From Guyparkeria halophila (GTDB taxonomy: Bacteria > Pseudomonadota > Gammaproteobacteria > Halothiobacillales > Halothiobacillaceae): a stretch of 64,000 nt of DNA. Below the pieces are notes generated by a model. That model was not told where the DNA came from, did no database searches, and saw nothing but the letters and a program-made list of their open reading frames with translations. The DNA is taken from positions 565,501-629,500 of the forward strand of contig NZ_CP140153.1 in assembly GCF_034479635.1 (NCBI RefSeq), written 5' to 3'. Both the position numbers and the translations under genes were made by a program. Positions within the stretch are counted from its first letter, which is position 1. Every line of letters starts with the position of its first letter. Shown here piece after piece: positions 10,533 through 19,425 of the stretch.

Positions 10533-11837
10533 ATGACGAAAAACGGTGGACTGCTGGCCGATGCGCTGGTGCACCTCAAGCCGTTGATGGACGACGAACG
10601 CATCTCGGGGGACGCCCGGCGACGATTGTCGCAACCCAACCGGGTGGTCGAGGTGGAGATCCCGTTGCGCATGGATGACGGTTCGCTCAAGGTCTTCACC
10701 GGCTGGCGATCGCTCTACGACAACACCCGCGGGCCGGGCAAGGGCGGCATCCGCTTCCACCCCAGCGTCACCGGCGACGAGGTCGCCGCGCTCAGTTTCT
10801 GGATGGCCGTCAAGTGCGCCGTGGTCGACCTGCCGTTCGGCGGGGCGAAGGGCGGTGTCTGCGTCGATCCCAAGCAGCTCTCGCGCCTGGAGCTCGAGCG
10901 CCTCTCGCGAGGCTACATCCGCGCGCTGCTCGACGTGATCGGCCCTGATCGGGATATCCCCGCACCGGACGTCAACACCAACGAGACCATCATGGGCTGG
11001 ATGGCCGACGAGTACCGCCAGGCCGCCGGCCGGCACCAACGCGGCGTGATCACCGGCAAGCCGCCGGGGCACGGCGGCTCGCTGGGGCGTACGGCGGCCA
11101 CCGGCCGCGGGGCGCTGCAGGTGCTCAATATCTGGGAGCGCCGGCGCGGACGGGCCGACCAGCGCCCGCGCGTGGCCGTGCAGGGCTTCGGCAACGCCGG
11201 CTTTCACTTCGCCCGCCTGGCGCACGATGCGGGCTACCGGGTGGTCGCCATCGCCGATTCGCGCGGCGCGATCTACCGGGAGGAGGGCCTCGACCCGCTG
11301 CCGATCTGGGAGCGCAAGCACCAGTCCACCGAGCTCTCGGGTCAGGTCTACTGCGAGGAGTCCGTCTGTGCGGAGGTGGAGGTCGACAAGCTCACCAACG
11401 AGGAGTTGCTCGCCCTCGACGTCGACGTGCTGGTGCTGGCCGCACTCGAGAACGCCATCACCGAGAAGAACGTCGATGCGATCCGTGCGCCGACGATCCT
11501 GGAGATCGCCAACGGCCCGATCAACAACGCCGCCGACCGCCAGCTGGCCGAGCGTGACATCACCGTCATTCCCGACGTGCTCGCCAATAGCGGCGGGGTG
11601 ATCGTCAGTCACATGGAGTGGGTGCAGAACCGCATCGGCGACTACTGGACCGAGGACGAGATCGAGCGGCGATTGTCCGATCGCCTTGCCGAGCAGGCCG
11701 ACCTGGTCTTCGAACGGGCGGTCACCGAGGAGGAATCCTTGCGTTCGGCCGCCTACCGGCAGGGTATCGAACGCATCGCCATCGCCATGGACGGGCTGGG
11801 CACCGAGCGGTATTTCTGCGGCGATACCGGGCCCTAG
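10533..11837 (+). CDS. Glu/Leu/Phe/Val-type glutamate dehydrogenase
   Basis: A 434-residue NAD(P)-dependent dehydrogenase, most like glutamate dehydrogenases of this superfamily. It interconverts glutamate and 2-oxoglutarate plus ammonia. The active-site lysine segment LPFGGAKGGV is near residue 107, followed by PAPDVNTNE. The Rossmann motif VQGFGNAG is near residue 215. The motif NSGGVIVSHMEW near residue 355 is typical of the family. The ATG at 10533 follows GGAGGAACGAAC, a good ribosome-binding site. Leucine or phenylalanine as substrate cannot be excluded from sequence alone, so no symbol is given. Confidence 0.9.
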   Translation: MTKNGGLLADALVHLKPLMDDERISGDARRRLSQPNRVVEVEIPLRMDDGSLKVFTGWRSLYDNTRGPGKGGIRFHPSVTGDEVAALSFWMAVKCAVVDLPFGGAKGGVCVDPKQLSRLELERLSRGYIRALLDVIGPDRDIPAPDVNTNETIMGWMADEYRQAAGRHQRGVITGKPPGHGGSLGRTAATGRGALQVLNIWERRRGRADQRPRVAVQGFGNAGFHFARLAHDAGYRVVAIADSRGAIYREEGLDPLPIWERKHQSTELSGQVYCEESVCAEVEVDKLTNEELLALDVDVLVLAALENAITEKNVDAIRAPTILEIANGPINNAADRQLAERDITVIPDVLANSGGVIVSHMEWVQNRIGDYWTEDEIERRLSDRLAEQADLVFERAVTEEESLRSAAYRQGIERIAIAMDGLGTERYFCGDTGP

Positions 11838-11912
11838 AAAGGCCGTCGGCGCATGGGCGGGGCAACCGTTTCGGGCGGTCGGTTTGCACGGCGGTTCCGG
11901 TACAATGCGCCC

Positions 11913-14117
11913 ATGTCTCAAGATCCCATTCTCGATCCGCTCAACGCCGCCCAGCGCGAGGCGGTCACCAGTCCGTCACTAGCCACCCTGGTGCTTGCCG
12001 GGGCCGGTTCGGGCAAGACCCGCGTGCTCACTCATCGCATGGCCTGGCTGGTTGCCGAGCAGGGCATCTCGCCCTACTCGCTGCTGGCCGTGACGTTCAC
12101 CAACAAGGCCGCCGGCGAGATGCGCGGGCGTTTGGGCTCCTTGCTCGACGGGCAGGAGCTCGGCCCGCGCGGTGTCGACGGCATGTGGGTGGGCACCTTC
12201 CACGGCCTGTCGCATCGCCTGCTGCGCCAGCATGCCCGCGAGGCGGGTCTGCCCGAGGGCTTCCAGATCATCGACTCGGACGATCAGCTGCGGCTGGTCA
12301 AGCGCCTGATCCGCGAGGCGGAACTGGACGAGAACCGCTTCCCCCCTAGGCTGGTTGCCTCGATGATCAACGGCTTCAAGGAGGACGGCCTGCGCGCTCG
12401 TCACGTGGTGCCGGGCGACGATCCGATCCGCGACCAGGTGATCGTGATCTACAAGGCCTACGAGCGTGTCTGCGAGCGCAGTGGGCTGGTCGACTTCACC
12501 GAACTGCTGCTGCGCGCCACCGAGTTGTTGCGCGGCAACGATGCGCTGCGCGCGCACTACCAACGCCGTTTCCGTCAGGTCTTGATCGACGAGTTCCAGG
12601 ACACCAACGCCCTGCAGTACGCCTGGGCGCGGTTGCTGGTGGGCGAGGACAACGGCATCTTCGCCGTCGGCGACGACGACCAGTCGATCTATGGCTGGCG
12701 CGGGGCGAAGGTCGAGCACATCCAGCACTTCTCGCGCGACTTCCCCAATACCCACCTGATCCGCCTGGAGCAGAACTACCGCTCGACGCGCACCATCCTC
12801 GAGGCGGCCAACAGCGTCATCGCGCGCAATCAGGGCCGCCTGGGCAAGAACCTCTGGACCGAGGGCGATCACGGCGCGCCGATCCGCTTCTATCGCGCCT
12901 TCAACGACCAGGACGAGGCCAACTTCGTGGTCGAGCAGATCGCCACGGCGGTGCGTGAGGGCCACGACCGGGCCGACTGCGCGGTGCTGTACCGCTCGAA
13001 TGCCCAGTCGCGCCTGCTGGAGGAGGCACTGATACGCGAGGGCATGCCGTACCGCATCTACGGGGGCTTGCGCTTCTTCGAGCGCGCCGAGATCCGTGAT
13101 GCGCTCGCCTACCTGAAGCTGGTGGCCAATCGCCATGACGACACCTCCTTCGATCGGATCGTCAATCGCCCCACCCGCGGCATCGGCGACAAGACCCTGA
13201 ACGAGGTCCGCCAGGCCGCCCGCGAGCAGGGCGCCTCGCTGTGGGATGCCGCGCTGATCCTCTTGGCGGAGAACCGCCTGTCCGCCCGGGCGGGCGGGGC
13301 GCTGCGGCAGTTCATGACCCTGATCGAGGCGATCGACCAGCAGACCATCAACGACGAGTTGGGCGAGCGGATCGAGAAGACCATCGACAAGAGCGGCCTG
13401 CGCGCCCTGTTCGAGAAGGACCGCGACCGCGAGCGCGGCGAGGCGAAGATCGAGAACCTCGACGAGCTGGTCAACGCCGGGCGCGGGTACGTCATGGACC
13501 GCGACACGGCCGAGGAGATGGGCGAGCTCGAGGCCTTTCTTGCCCACGCGAGTCTGGAGGCCGGCGAGGCGCAGGGCGCGGCCTGGGAGGACTGCGTGCA
13601 GATGATGACCCTGCACGCGGCCAAGGGGCTCGAGTTCCCGCAGGTGTTCCTGGTCGGGGTCGAGGAGGGCTTGTTCCCGCACCAGATGTCGATCGACGAG
13701 CCCGGCCGCCTCGAGGAGGAGCGCCGGCTCTGCTACGTGGGCATCACCCGCGCCGAGCAGCAGCTGACCATCACCTGCGCCGAGTCGCGACGGCTGCACG
13801 GCAAGCAGATCTTCCCGATGCCGTCGCGCTTTCTGGGCGAGCTGCCGCCGGATCTGGTCGAGGAGGTCCGCCCGCGCGCGGCCCGCGCGGCTACCGCCTT
13901 CGGCGCCCGTCGACCGGAGGGCGAGCCCGGTCCGCGCACCCACAAGCAGAACGAGACCGGCTTCGAGATCGGCCAGAACGTCCGCCATGCCAAGTTCGGC
14001 GAAGGCACCATCCTCGACTGCGAGGGCACCGGCGCCTCGGCGCGGGTGCAGGTCAACTTCGGCCAGCATGGCGCGAAGTGGCTGATCCTGTCGTACGCGA
14101 ATCTGCAGCCGGCCTAG
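11913..14117 (+). CDS. uvrD: DNA helicase II
   Basis: A 734-residue SF1A helicase; the E. coli enzyme is 720. It unwinds DNA 3' to 5' in nucleotide-excision and mismatch repair. Motifs in order: LNAAQREAV (Q motif), Walker A AGAGSGKT near residue 32, TFTNKAAGEM (Ia), DEFQDTN (II), GDDDQSIYGWRGA (III), QNYRST (IV), TLHAAKGLEF (V) and VGITRAEQQLT (VI). The C-terminus carries the Tudor-like VRHAKFGEGTI segment found in UvrD and PcrA. The start is the ATG at 11913; an in-frame upstream extension has no support. No clear LexA operator is visible upstream. Confidence 0.95.
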   Translation: MSQDPILDPLNAAQREAVTSPSLATLVLAGAGSGKTRVLTHRMAWLVAEQGISPYSLLAVTFTNKAAGEMRGRLGSLLDGQELGPRGVDGMWVGTFHGLSHRLLRQHAREAGLPEGFQIIDSDDQLRLVKRLIREAELDENRFPPRLVASMINGFKEDGLRARHVVPGDDPIRDQVIVIYKAYERVCERSGLVDFTELLLRATELLRGNDALRAHYQRRFRQVLIDEFQDTNALQYAWARLLVGEDNGIFAVGDDDQSIYGWRGAKVEHIQHFSRDFPNTHLIRLEQNYRSTRTILEAANSVIARNQGRLGKNLWTEGDHGAPIRFYRAFNDQDEANFVVEQIATAVREGHDRADCAVLYRSNAQSRLLEEALIREGMPYRIYGGLRFFERAEIRDALAYLKLVANRHDDTSFDRIVNRPTRGIGDKTLNEVRQAAREQGASLWDAALILLAENRLSARAGGALRQFMTLIEAIDQQTINDELGERIEKTIDKSGLRALFEKDRDRERGEAKIENLDELVNAGRGYVMDRDTAEEMGELEAFLAHASLEAGEAQGAAWEDCVQMMTLHAAKGLEFPQVFLVGVEEGLFPHQMSIDEPGRLEEERRLCYVGITRAEQQLTITCAESRRLHGKQIFPMPSRFLGELPPDLVEEVRPRAARAATAFGARRPEGEPGPRTHKQNETGFEIGQNVRHAKFGEGTILDCEGTGASARVQVNFGQHGAKWLILSYANLQPA

Positions 14118-14125
14118 CCGAGTTT

Positions 14126-14196
14126 GAAGCTGGAAGCCGGAAGCTCGAAGCGACTATTCTTCCAGCTTCAGGCTTCGAGCTTCCGGCTCATGCCCC
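14126..14196. repeat. large inverted repeat, possible terminator after uvrD
   Basis: A perfect 17-bp inverted repeat (AGCCGGAAGCTCGAAGC at 14135-14151; its complement at 14172-14188) is built on GAAGC units. A second pairing option (GAAGCTGGAAG with CTTCCAGCTTC) overlaps it. CCCCTCTTTTTTG follows, so it can act as a terminator for uvrD. It shares its unit with the repeat at 1878-1910. Confidence 0.65.
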
Positions 14197-14244
14197 TCTT
14201 TTTTGCGCATGCTGAATAATTCGAAACCTTCAAGGAGTCCTGCC

Positions 14245-15369
14245 ATGAAACGCCGCGAGTTTTTGACCTGGGCCGGTGCTGCCGGCATTGCCGCCACCGC
14301 CCTGACCGGCTGCAACAACGAAACCGGCGAGCAGCCGGCGGCCACCGCGAGCGGCCCGACCGCGGCCGATCCGATCAAGTGGAAGATGGTCACCACCTGG
14401 CCGAAGAACTTCCCGGGCCTGGGGACCGGCGCGAACAACATCGCCAAGTACATCACCGAGATGTCCGGCGGCCGGTTGGTGGTCGACGTCTACGGCGCCG
14501 GCGAGATCGTCCCGGCCCTCGAGGTGTTCGACGCGGTCAAGGCGGGCACCGCCGAGATGGGTCACGGCGCGGCCTACTACTGGCAGGGCAAGATGCCGGC
14601 CGCGGCCTTCTTCGCCGCGTTTCCCTTCGGCCTGACCGCCGACGAGATGAACGGCTGGCTCTACCACGGCGAGGGTATCGAGCTGTGGGAAGAGCTCTAC
14701 GCCCCGCACGGCATCATCCCGCGTCCGGGTGGCAATACCGGCCCGCAGATGGGCGGCTGGTTTAGAAAGCCGATCGACTCGGTCGAGGACTTCAAGGGGC
14801 TGAAGATGCGCCTGCCGGGCATCGGCGGCGAGGTGCTGCGCCGGCTGGACGTGTCGGTGGTCAACACCCCGGGGGGCGAGCTGTTCCAGGCGCTGAACGA
14901 CGGCACCATCGATGCCGCCGAGTGGGTCGGACCGTTCAACGATCTCGCCTTCGGCTTCCACCGCGCGGCCAAGTACTACTACGCGCCGGGCTGGCAGGAA
15001 CCGTCGGCGACCATGGAGGCCCTGATCAACCAGGAGGCCTTCGAGGCGTTGCCCGAGGACCTGCAGGCGATCGTCGACGGGGCGATCAAGATGGCGGCGC
15101 TCGACATGCTTTCCGAGTTCACCGCGCGCAACAACCGGGCGCTCAAGACGCTCACCGAAGAGCACGGTGTCGAGCTGCGCTATTTCAGTGACGAGATCAT
15201 GGCGGCGCTGTTCGAGAAGTCCAACGAGGTGCTCGCCGAGATCACCGAGAAGGACGCATTCGCCAAGCGCGTGTTCGAGTCGCTGACCGACTATCGCCGT
15301 GACGTGGCCGGTTGGACCGAAGGCTCGGAGTACGCCTTCCTCACCTCGCGCCAGCGCTTCCTCGACTGA
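14245..15369 (+). CDS. TRAP-type transporter substrate-binding lipoprotein (DctP family)
   Basis: A 374-residue DctP-family periplasmic receptor for an organic acid. The N-terminus combines a twin-arginine motif (MKRREFLTWAG) with a lipobox (ALTGC, Cys near residue 25), so it is probably exported folded and lipid-anchored. The mature part has the family's usual opening IKWKMVTTWP and MGGWFRKPIDSVEDFKGLKMR near residue 175, the segment that carries the carboxylate-binding arginine. The ribosome-binding site AAGGAG is correctly spaced from the ATG at 14245. No dctQ or dctM membrane genes are adjacent, so the permease must be encoded elsewhere. The substrate is unknown; related receptors bind 2-oxo acids. 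Confidence 0.88.
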   Translation: MKRREFLTWAGAAGIAATALTGCNNETGEQPAATASGPTAADPIKWKMVTTWPKNFPGLGTGANNIAKYITEMSGGRLVVDVYGAGEIVPALEVFDAVKAGTAEMGHGAAYYWQGKMPAAAFFAAFPFGLTADEMNGWLYHGEGIELWEELYAPHGIIPRPGGNTGPQMGGWFRKPIDSVEDFKGLKMRLPGIGGEVLRRLDVSVVNTPGGELFQALNDGTIDAAEWVGPFNDLAFGFHRAAKYYYAPGWQEPSATMEALINQEAFEALPEDLQAIVDGAIKMAALDMLSEFTARNNRALKTLTEEHGVELRYFSDEIMAALFEKSNEVLAEITEKDAFAKRVFESLTDYRRDVAGWTEGSEYAFLTSRQRFLD

Positions 15370-15370
15370 G

Positions 15371-16042
15371 TCAGTCGCTGGCCGAGCGGATCGTCCAGAC
15401 CCGTTCGGCCAGCGTCGCTGCCAGCGGCCGCTCGTGGCGACCGATGGTCACCACCACGTCGGCCGACCCCGGCTGGCTGGCGCGACGTCGCACGAACTGC
15501 CCGGGCAGGATCCCCAGTTGTGTCAGGCGGCGCAGGTCGGCGGCGTTCTCGGCGGCCAGGCGCACCACCGTCGCCCCCTCGTCGATGGCCAGATCGCCCA
15601 GTGCGACCATCTGGCGGCGTTCGACCGGCGCCTCGTCCGGGCGTGGGATCGGCGCGCCGTGCGGGTCGAACTCCGGCTGGCCCAGATGGTCCCACAACCG
15701 GTCGATCAGCCGGCTGGAAAAGGCGTGTTCGAGGATTTCCGCCTCGGCATCGACCTCGGCCAGCGGCAGCTTGAGATCCTGGGCGAGAAAGGTCTCGATC
15801 ACCCGGTGGCGGCGGATCATGTCGACGGCGATCGTCCAGCCGGCGTCGGTCAGCGCTGCGCCCTGGTAGCGGGCGTAGTGGATCAGCCCGTCGGCGTGCA
15901 GGCGCTTGAGCATGGCCGTGACCGACGCGCGCGCGATGCCCAGCCGGTCGGCAATCGCCGAGGTGGACACCGCCGGCTCCGGCGACTGCTCGGCCAGCTT
16001 GAAGATCGCTTTCAGGTAGTCCTCGTACGCGGTGCTTGCCAT
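15371..16042 (-). CDS. DtxR/MntR-family metal-dependent repressor
   Basis: A 223-residue regulator. The N-terminal winged helix (residues 1-70, with AIADRLGIARASVTAMLKRL as the recognition region) is followed by the metal-binding dimerisation domain (HRVIETFLAQDL, then EAEILEHAFSSRLIDRL near residue 100) and a C-terminal FeoA/SH3-like domain. The family senses Mn2+ or Fe2+ and represses uptake genes when metal is bound. It ends 1 base after the TRAP gene that converges on it and diverges from the TroA-type gene at 16183. That arrangement suggests local regulation of the TroA-type gene. An 8-bp palindrome AGCATGCT near 16073 lies between the two starts but is too short to call an operator. Confidence 0.88.
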   Translation of the reverse strand: MASTAYEDYLKAIFKLAEQSPEPAVSTSAIADRLGIARASVTAMLKRLHADGLIHYARYQGAALTDAGWTIAVDMIRRHRVIETFLAQDLKLPLAEVDAEAEILEHAFSSRLIDRLWDHLGQPEFDPHGAPIPRPDEAPVERRQMVALGDLAIDEGATVVRLAAENAADLRRLTQLGILPGQFVRRRASQPGSADVVVTIGRHERPLAATLAERVWTIRSASD

Positions 16043-16182
16043 GGTGGGGCCTCGTTTGCGATGCCTTACGTTAGCATGCTCGCAGTGCGTCGTTCTTGCG
16101 GGGAGTGGCCCGGCTTTCTACCATCCGCCACCCCAGAGATCGGACTCATCCTGACCCACGCTTTACTCACGCGAGGCCCGTT

Positions 16183-17154
16183 GTGCAGATATTTACCCGT
16201 TGGCTTTCTCGTGCCGCGACCCTGTCGCTGGCCGTCGTTTTCCTGGTGCCCGCCGCCCAGGCGCAGGACGAGGTGCTGCAATACGCCGGCGGCGAGCAGG
16301 ATATCGACACCCTCCGCGTGGTGACCGATACCTCCTTCACGGCCGGGTTGGTCGACAACATCGCCGGCTCGTTCGTCGAAGTCGAGGCCGTGGTCGACGG
16401 CGAAGAATCGCCGCTGAACCATTCGCTCGACGAGGCCGATCGGGAGCGGATCGCCTCGGCCGATCTCGTCGTCTACCAGGGGCTGGGCCTGATGCCGGAA
16501 TTCATCCAGGCGGCCAAGGCGCGCGAGTCGGCCGATCGGGTGGTGCTGACCGATCGTATTCCCGAATTCCGACTGCTCAAGACCGAGGATGGCGTCAACC
16601 CGCACACCTACCATGACCCGTCGCTGCTGCAGTACTCGGTGGATCACCTGACCATCCAGCTCAAGGAGCGTCTCGAGGCGGTGGCCGGCGAGATCGAGGG
16701 CAACCGCCTGCGGGTCAATATCGAACTGCAGTCCCTCAACCGCGAGACCGAGGGGTTGCTGGAAGACCTGTCGCGCACCGAGCGGGTCTTGGTCACCGAC
16801 AACGACGTGTTCGCCTACTTCGCCAAGGCCTACCACTTCGAGTTGCTGGACGTCACCGACGAGAAACAGGGCGAGCAGGCGATCGAGTTGATCGCGCGCA
16901 ACCAGACGCCGCACGTCTTCCCGGTTGCCGGCGCCGGCGGTGGGGCGCTCGAGGAATGGCTCGAGGCCAAGCGCGGTTCGGCGATCGCCGAGTCCGTGAG
17001 TCTGGCGCCGCCATTGACCGGCCTGTGGCTGGCCGAGAGCAATCTGCCCACCGGCACCTATATCGGCCTGTTCCGCGAGAACGTCAGCGAGATCATCCTG
17101 GGGCTCAAGCCGCTGCCGGCGGCGGGCGCCGAGGCGCCGGCGCCGGCCGAGTAG
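16183..17154 (+). CDS. TroA/ZnuA-type metal-binding lipocalin-like periplasmic protein, degenerate ligands
   Basis: A 323-residue secreted protein of the cluster A-I metal-receptor family (Mn2+, Zn2+ or Fe2+). The signal peptide MQIFTRWLSRAATLSLAVVF ends near AQAQ (residue 27). GTG at 16183 is chosen because GCGAGG lies 7 bases upstream and the signal peptide begins there. First-ligand region: PLNHSLDEADRERIASADLV. Second: VNPHTYHDP, close to the family NPHxWxDP. The third ligand site reads VTDNDVFAYFAKA, where a His is usual, and the last acidic ligand is not obvious. No ABC ATPase or permease follows, so it is an orphan. Function is probably metal binding, but transport is unproven. Confidence 0.75.
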   Translation: MQIFTRWLSRAATLSLAVVFLVPAAQAQDEVLQYAGGEQDIDTLRVVTDTSFTAGLVDNIAGSFVEVEAVVDGEESPLNHSLDEADRERIASADLVVYQGLGLMPEFIQAAKARESADRVVLTDRIPEFRLLKTEDGVNPHTYHDPSLLQYSVDHLTIQLKERLEAVAGEIEGNRLRVNIELQSLNRETEGLLEDLSRTERVLVTDNDVFAYFAKAYHFELLDVTDEKQGEQAIELIARNQTPHVFPVAGAGGGALEEWLEAKRGSAIAESVSLAPPLTGLWLAESNLPTGTYIGLFRENVSEIILGLKPLPAAGAEAPAPAE

Positions 17155-17206
17155 GCCGGGTCCGGCCGGCGGTCAATCGGTCGGCCCCGAGAGGCCGTCA
17201 GGCGGA

Positions 17207-17737
17207 TCAGCCGCTGGTGCGATGGTCCTGCGCCAGCTCCCGGTAGAACCGGGCCGACTCGGCGAGGTGCTCGCGCTCCTCGTCGGTCAAGGGGCGGACC
17301 TTGCGTGCCGGCGCGCCGACGTAGAGGTGGCCGCTTTCCAGCACCTTGCCGGGCGAGACCACGCTGCCGGCGGCAATGATCACCTCGTCCTCGACCACCA
17401 CGTCGTCCATCACGATCGCGCCCATGCCGACTAGCACCCGGTTGCCCACGGTGCAGGCGTGCAGGATGGCGCGGTGGCCCACGGTCACTTCCTCGCCGAT
17501 GCGGCAGGGCATGCCCTGCGGGTGGCCGGCCGAGGGCTGGTTGACGTGCACGATGACGCCGTCCTGCAGGTTGGTCAGTCGTCCGGCACGGATCTGCTGG
17601 ACGTCGCCGCGCAGCACGGCGTTCGGCCAGACGGAGACACCTTCCTCCAGCACGACGTCGCCGATCACCACCGCGGTCGGATCGACCCAGCAGTCCTCGG
17701 CCACGGTCGGGAGCGTTGACTGGAAATTGCGGATCAT
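17207..17737 (-). CDS. gamma-carbonic anhydrase family protein (YrdA/PaaY type)
   Basis: A 176-residue left-handed beta-helix protein made of hexapeptide repeats (VVIGDVVLEEGVSVWPNAVLRGD, VGMGAIVMDDVVV and so on). The metal-site histidines of the family are visible in VIVHVNQPS, VGHRAILHAC. Members are trimeric Zn or Fe enzymes, some with carbonic anhydrase activity and others of unknown role. The start MIRNFQSTLP at 17737 is chosen because it begins the fold; the frame extends 15 codons further without a better signal. It diverges from ubiA. Confidence 0.87.
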   Translation of the reverse strand: MIRNFQSTLPTVAEDCWVDPTAVVIGDVVLEEGVSVWPNAVLRGDVQQIRAGRLTNLQDGVIVHVNQPSAGHPQGMPCRIGEEVTVGHRAILHACTVGNRVLVGMGAIVMDDVVVEDEVIIAAGSVVSPGKVLESGHLYVGAPARKVRPLTDEEREHLAESARFYRELAQDHRTSG

Positions 17738-17888
17738 GCGGAAACCTCGGGTTCGGTCGGGCGACGATGTAATCGCGCGCATTCTAGCGCAGGGAGCCCT
17801 GAGAGGTGAGGGGACAGGAATCAGCGGCCAGCCGTATGGGCGGTCTGGTATCTTCTGACGTCCGTTTTCTGATTGCTAAGGTAACGCC

Positions 17889-18749
17889 TTGTCCCTGATC
17901 GCCGAGAAAACCCGTGCCTATCTCGCCCTGACCCGGCTGGATCGTCCCGTGGGTATCTTCCTGCTGCTCTGGCCGACCTACTGGGCCCTGTGGGTCGCCG
18001 GCGAGGGCCGCCCGGACCTGTTCATCTTCCTGATCTTCACCTTGGGCGTGATCGCGATGCGCTCGGCCGGCTGCGCGATCAACGACTTCGCCGACCGGCA
18101 TGTCGACGGTCACGTGACGCGCACCAAGGGCCGTCCGTTGGCGACCGGGCGGATCACGTCACGCGAGGCGCTGGCCGTTTTTGCCGCCCTGGTGGGCGTT
18201 TCCTTCCTGTTGGTCCTGCAGCTCAACGCCACCACCATCGCGCTCTCCGTGGTGGCGGTGATCCTGGCGGCGACCTATCCCTTCGGCAAGCGCTTTCATC
18301 ACCTGCCGCAGGTGCATCTGGGGCTGGCCTTCGGCTGGGCCATCCCGATGGCCTTTGCGGCGCATCACGGTGAGGTCGCGCCGGTGGCCTGGCTGCTCCT
18401 GCTGGCGAACATCGGCTGGACGCTCGCCTACGACACCTTGTATGCGATGGCCGACCGGCCCGACGATCTCAAGATCGGGGTGAAGTCCTCGGCGATCCTG
18501 TTCGGTCGATTCGATCTCGCGGCCGTGGCCCTGGCCTACCTGTGGACGCTGGCCTGGCTGGTGGGCGTGGGCTGGATGGCCGGCCTGGCCGTCGGCTACT
18601 TCGTGGGACTCGCCATCGCTGCGGTATCGGCCGTCTGGATCCTGCGCACCGCCCGCTCGCGGCAACTGGCGGATTGCGTGCTGGCCTTCCGGCGCAACAA
18701 TGTCTTCGGCGCGATCGTGATGCTGGCATTGATCGCCGGATTTCTTTGA
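17889..18749 (+). CDS. ubiA: 4-hydroxybenzoate polyprenyltransferase
   Basis: A 286-residue inner-membrane prenyltransferase that attaches the polyprenyl tail to 4-hydroxybenzoate in ubiquinone synthesis. About eight to nine hydrophobic helices are visible. The first Asp-rich motif is NDFADRHVDGHVTRTKGRP near residue 66; the second is YDTLYAMADRPDD near residue 185. The start is TTG at 17889 with AAGG 7 bases upstream. The chorismate lyase gene (ubiC) that often precedes it is absent here. Confidence 0.94.
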   Translation: MSLIAEKTRAYLALTRLDRPVGIFLLLWPTYWALWVAGEGRPDLFIFLIFTLGVIAMRSAGCAINDFADRHVDGHVTRTKGRPLATGRITSREALAVFAALVGVSFLLVLQLNATTIALSVVAVILAATYPFGKRFHHLPQVHLGLAFGWAIPMAFAAHHGEVAPVAWLLLLANIGWTLAYDTLYAMADRPDDLKIGVKSSAILFGRFDLAAVALAYLWTLAWLVGVGWMAGLAVGYFVGLAIAAVSAVWILRTARSRQLADCVLAFRRNNVFGAIVMLALIAGFL

Positions 18750-18775
18750 GACAGGACGATCGGCTGGACTACACT
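18746..18775 (+). promoter_or_regulatory. candidate promoter of the DsrE-like gene
   Basis: TTGAGA (18746-18751), an 18-base spacer and TACACT (18770-18775) lie directly behind the ubiA stop. This would start transcription just before the hairpin at 18783. Confidence 0.5.
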
Positions 18776-18782
18776 CCGTTAG

Positions 18783-18816
18783 CTGACTAATGAAAATCGC
18801 TTTTCACGATTGGTCA
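18783..18816 (+). other. hairpin in the 5' leader of the DsrE-like gene
   Basis: CTGACTAAT pairs with ATTGGTCAG (one wobble). Inside it GAAAA pairs with TTTTC across a TCGC tetraloop, leaving a 3-base bulge. It lies in the predicted leader 35 bases before the start codon and could protect or regulate the mRNA. No known riboswitch is recognised. Confidence 0.45.
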
Positions 18817-18850
18817 GAAAGGTCCACCCAGGCGAAACGGAGCGTTCTCC

Positions 18851-19351
18851 ATGATCAAGCGTAGTGTCCTGTCCCTGATGTCCGCGGCGGTGCTGGCCGT
18901 CGCCATGCACGGTGCGGCCCACGCCGCCGACCCCGTCAATGACACGGCGGCCCTCGCCGGCGTGGAGGAGGCCAAGGGCGTCTTCCAGATCGACTTCACC
19001 GAGGCGGAGAAGACGGCCTTCTACCTGGAGATCATTCGCGGCACGCACGCGAACTTCGTCCGCCAGGGGCTCGATCCGGACCTGGTGATCGTGTTCATCG
19101 GCCCGACAGTCCAGTTTCTGACCACCGAGGCGGGCGAGGATGTCGCCGACCCGGCCACCCTGATGCGGATCGAATCCGAGGTCGCGCGGCTGGCCGAGCT
19201 CGGCGTGCGCCTGGAGGTCTGCGCGGTGGCCACCGAGGTCTTCGGCGTGGACAACGACACCTTGTTCGACGGCCTCGAGCTGACCGGCGACGGCTTCGTG
19301 TCGATGATCGGCTGGCAGGCGCAGGGGTATCACCCCGTCACCATGTTCTAA
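18851..19351 (+). CDS. secreted DsrE/F-like protein
   Basis: A 166-residue protein with a clear signal peptide (residues 1-25, ending AHAA) followed by a DsrE/DsrF-like alpha/beta fold. One cysteine (LEVCAVATEVFGV, near residue 124) sits where sulfur-relay members carry theirs. Periplasmic relatives are common in sulfur-oxidising bacteria, but their role is not settled. The gene has its own candidate promoter and leader hairpin and ends at a shared terminator facing the chemoreceptor gene. It is therefore probably a single-gene transcript. Sulfur binding is an inference from the family and the cysteine. Confidence 0.8.
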   Translation: MIKRSVLSLMSAAVLAVAMHGAAHAADPVNDTAALAGVEEAKGVFQIDFTEAEKTAFYLEIIRGTHANFVRQGLDPDLVIVFIGPTVQFLTTEAGEDVADPATLMRIESEVARLAELGVRLEVCAVATEVFGVDNDTLFDGLELTGDGFVSMIGWQAQGYHPVTMF

Positions 19352-19375
19352 GGAACCTCGGCACGAATGCGCAAA

Positions 19376-19401
19376 AAAGCCCCGCTTGATGGCGGGGCTT
19401 T
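19376..19401. terminator. bidirectional terminator between dsrE-like and chemoreceptor genes
   Basis: A perfect 10-bp stem AAAGCCCCGC / GCGGGGCTTT has a 6-base loop and A/T runs on both sides. It sits between convergent genes. Confidence 0.88.
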
Positions 19402-19425
19402 GTCGTTCCGGTGGGCGTTTTCGGG

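Noticed and set aside
11883-11906. TTGCAC and TACAAT as a uvrD promoter
   Set aside because: The spacing is only about 11 bases, too short for sigma-70.
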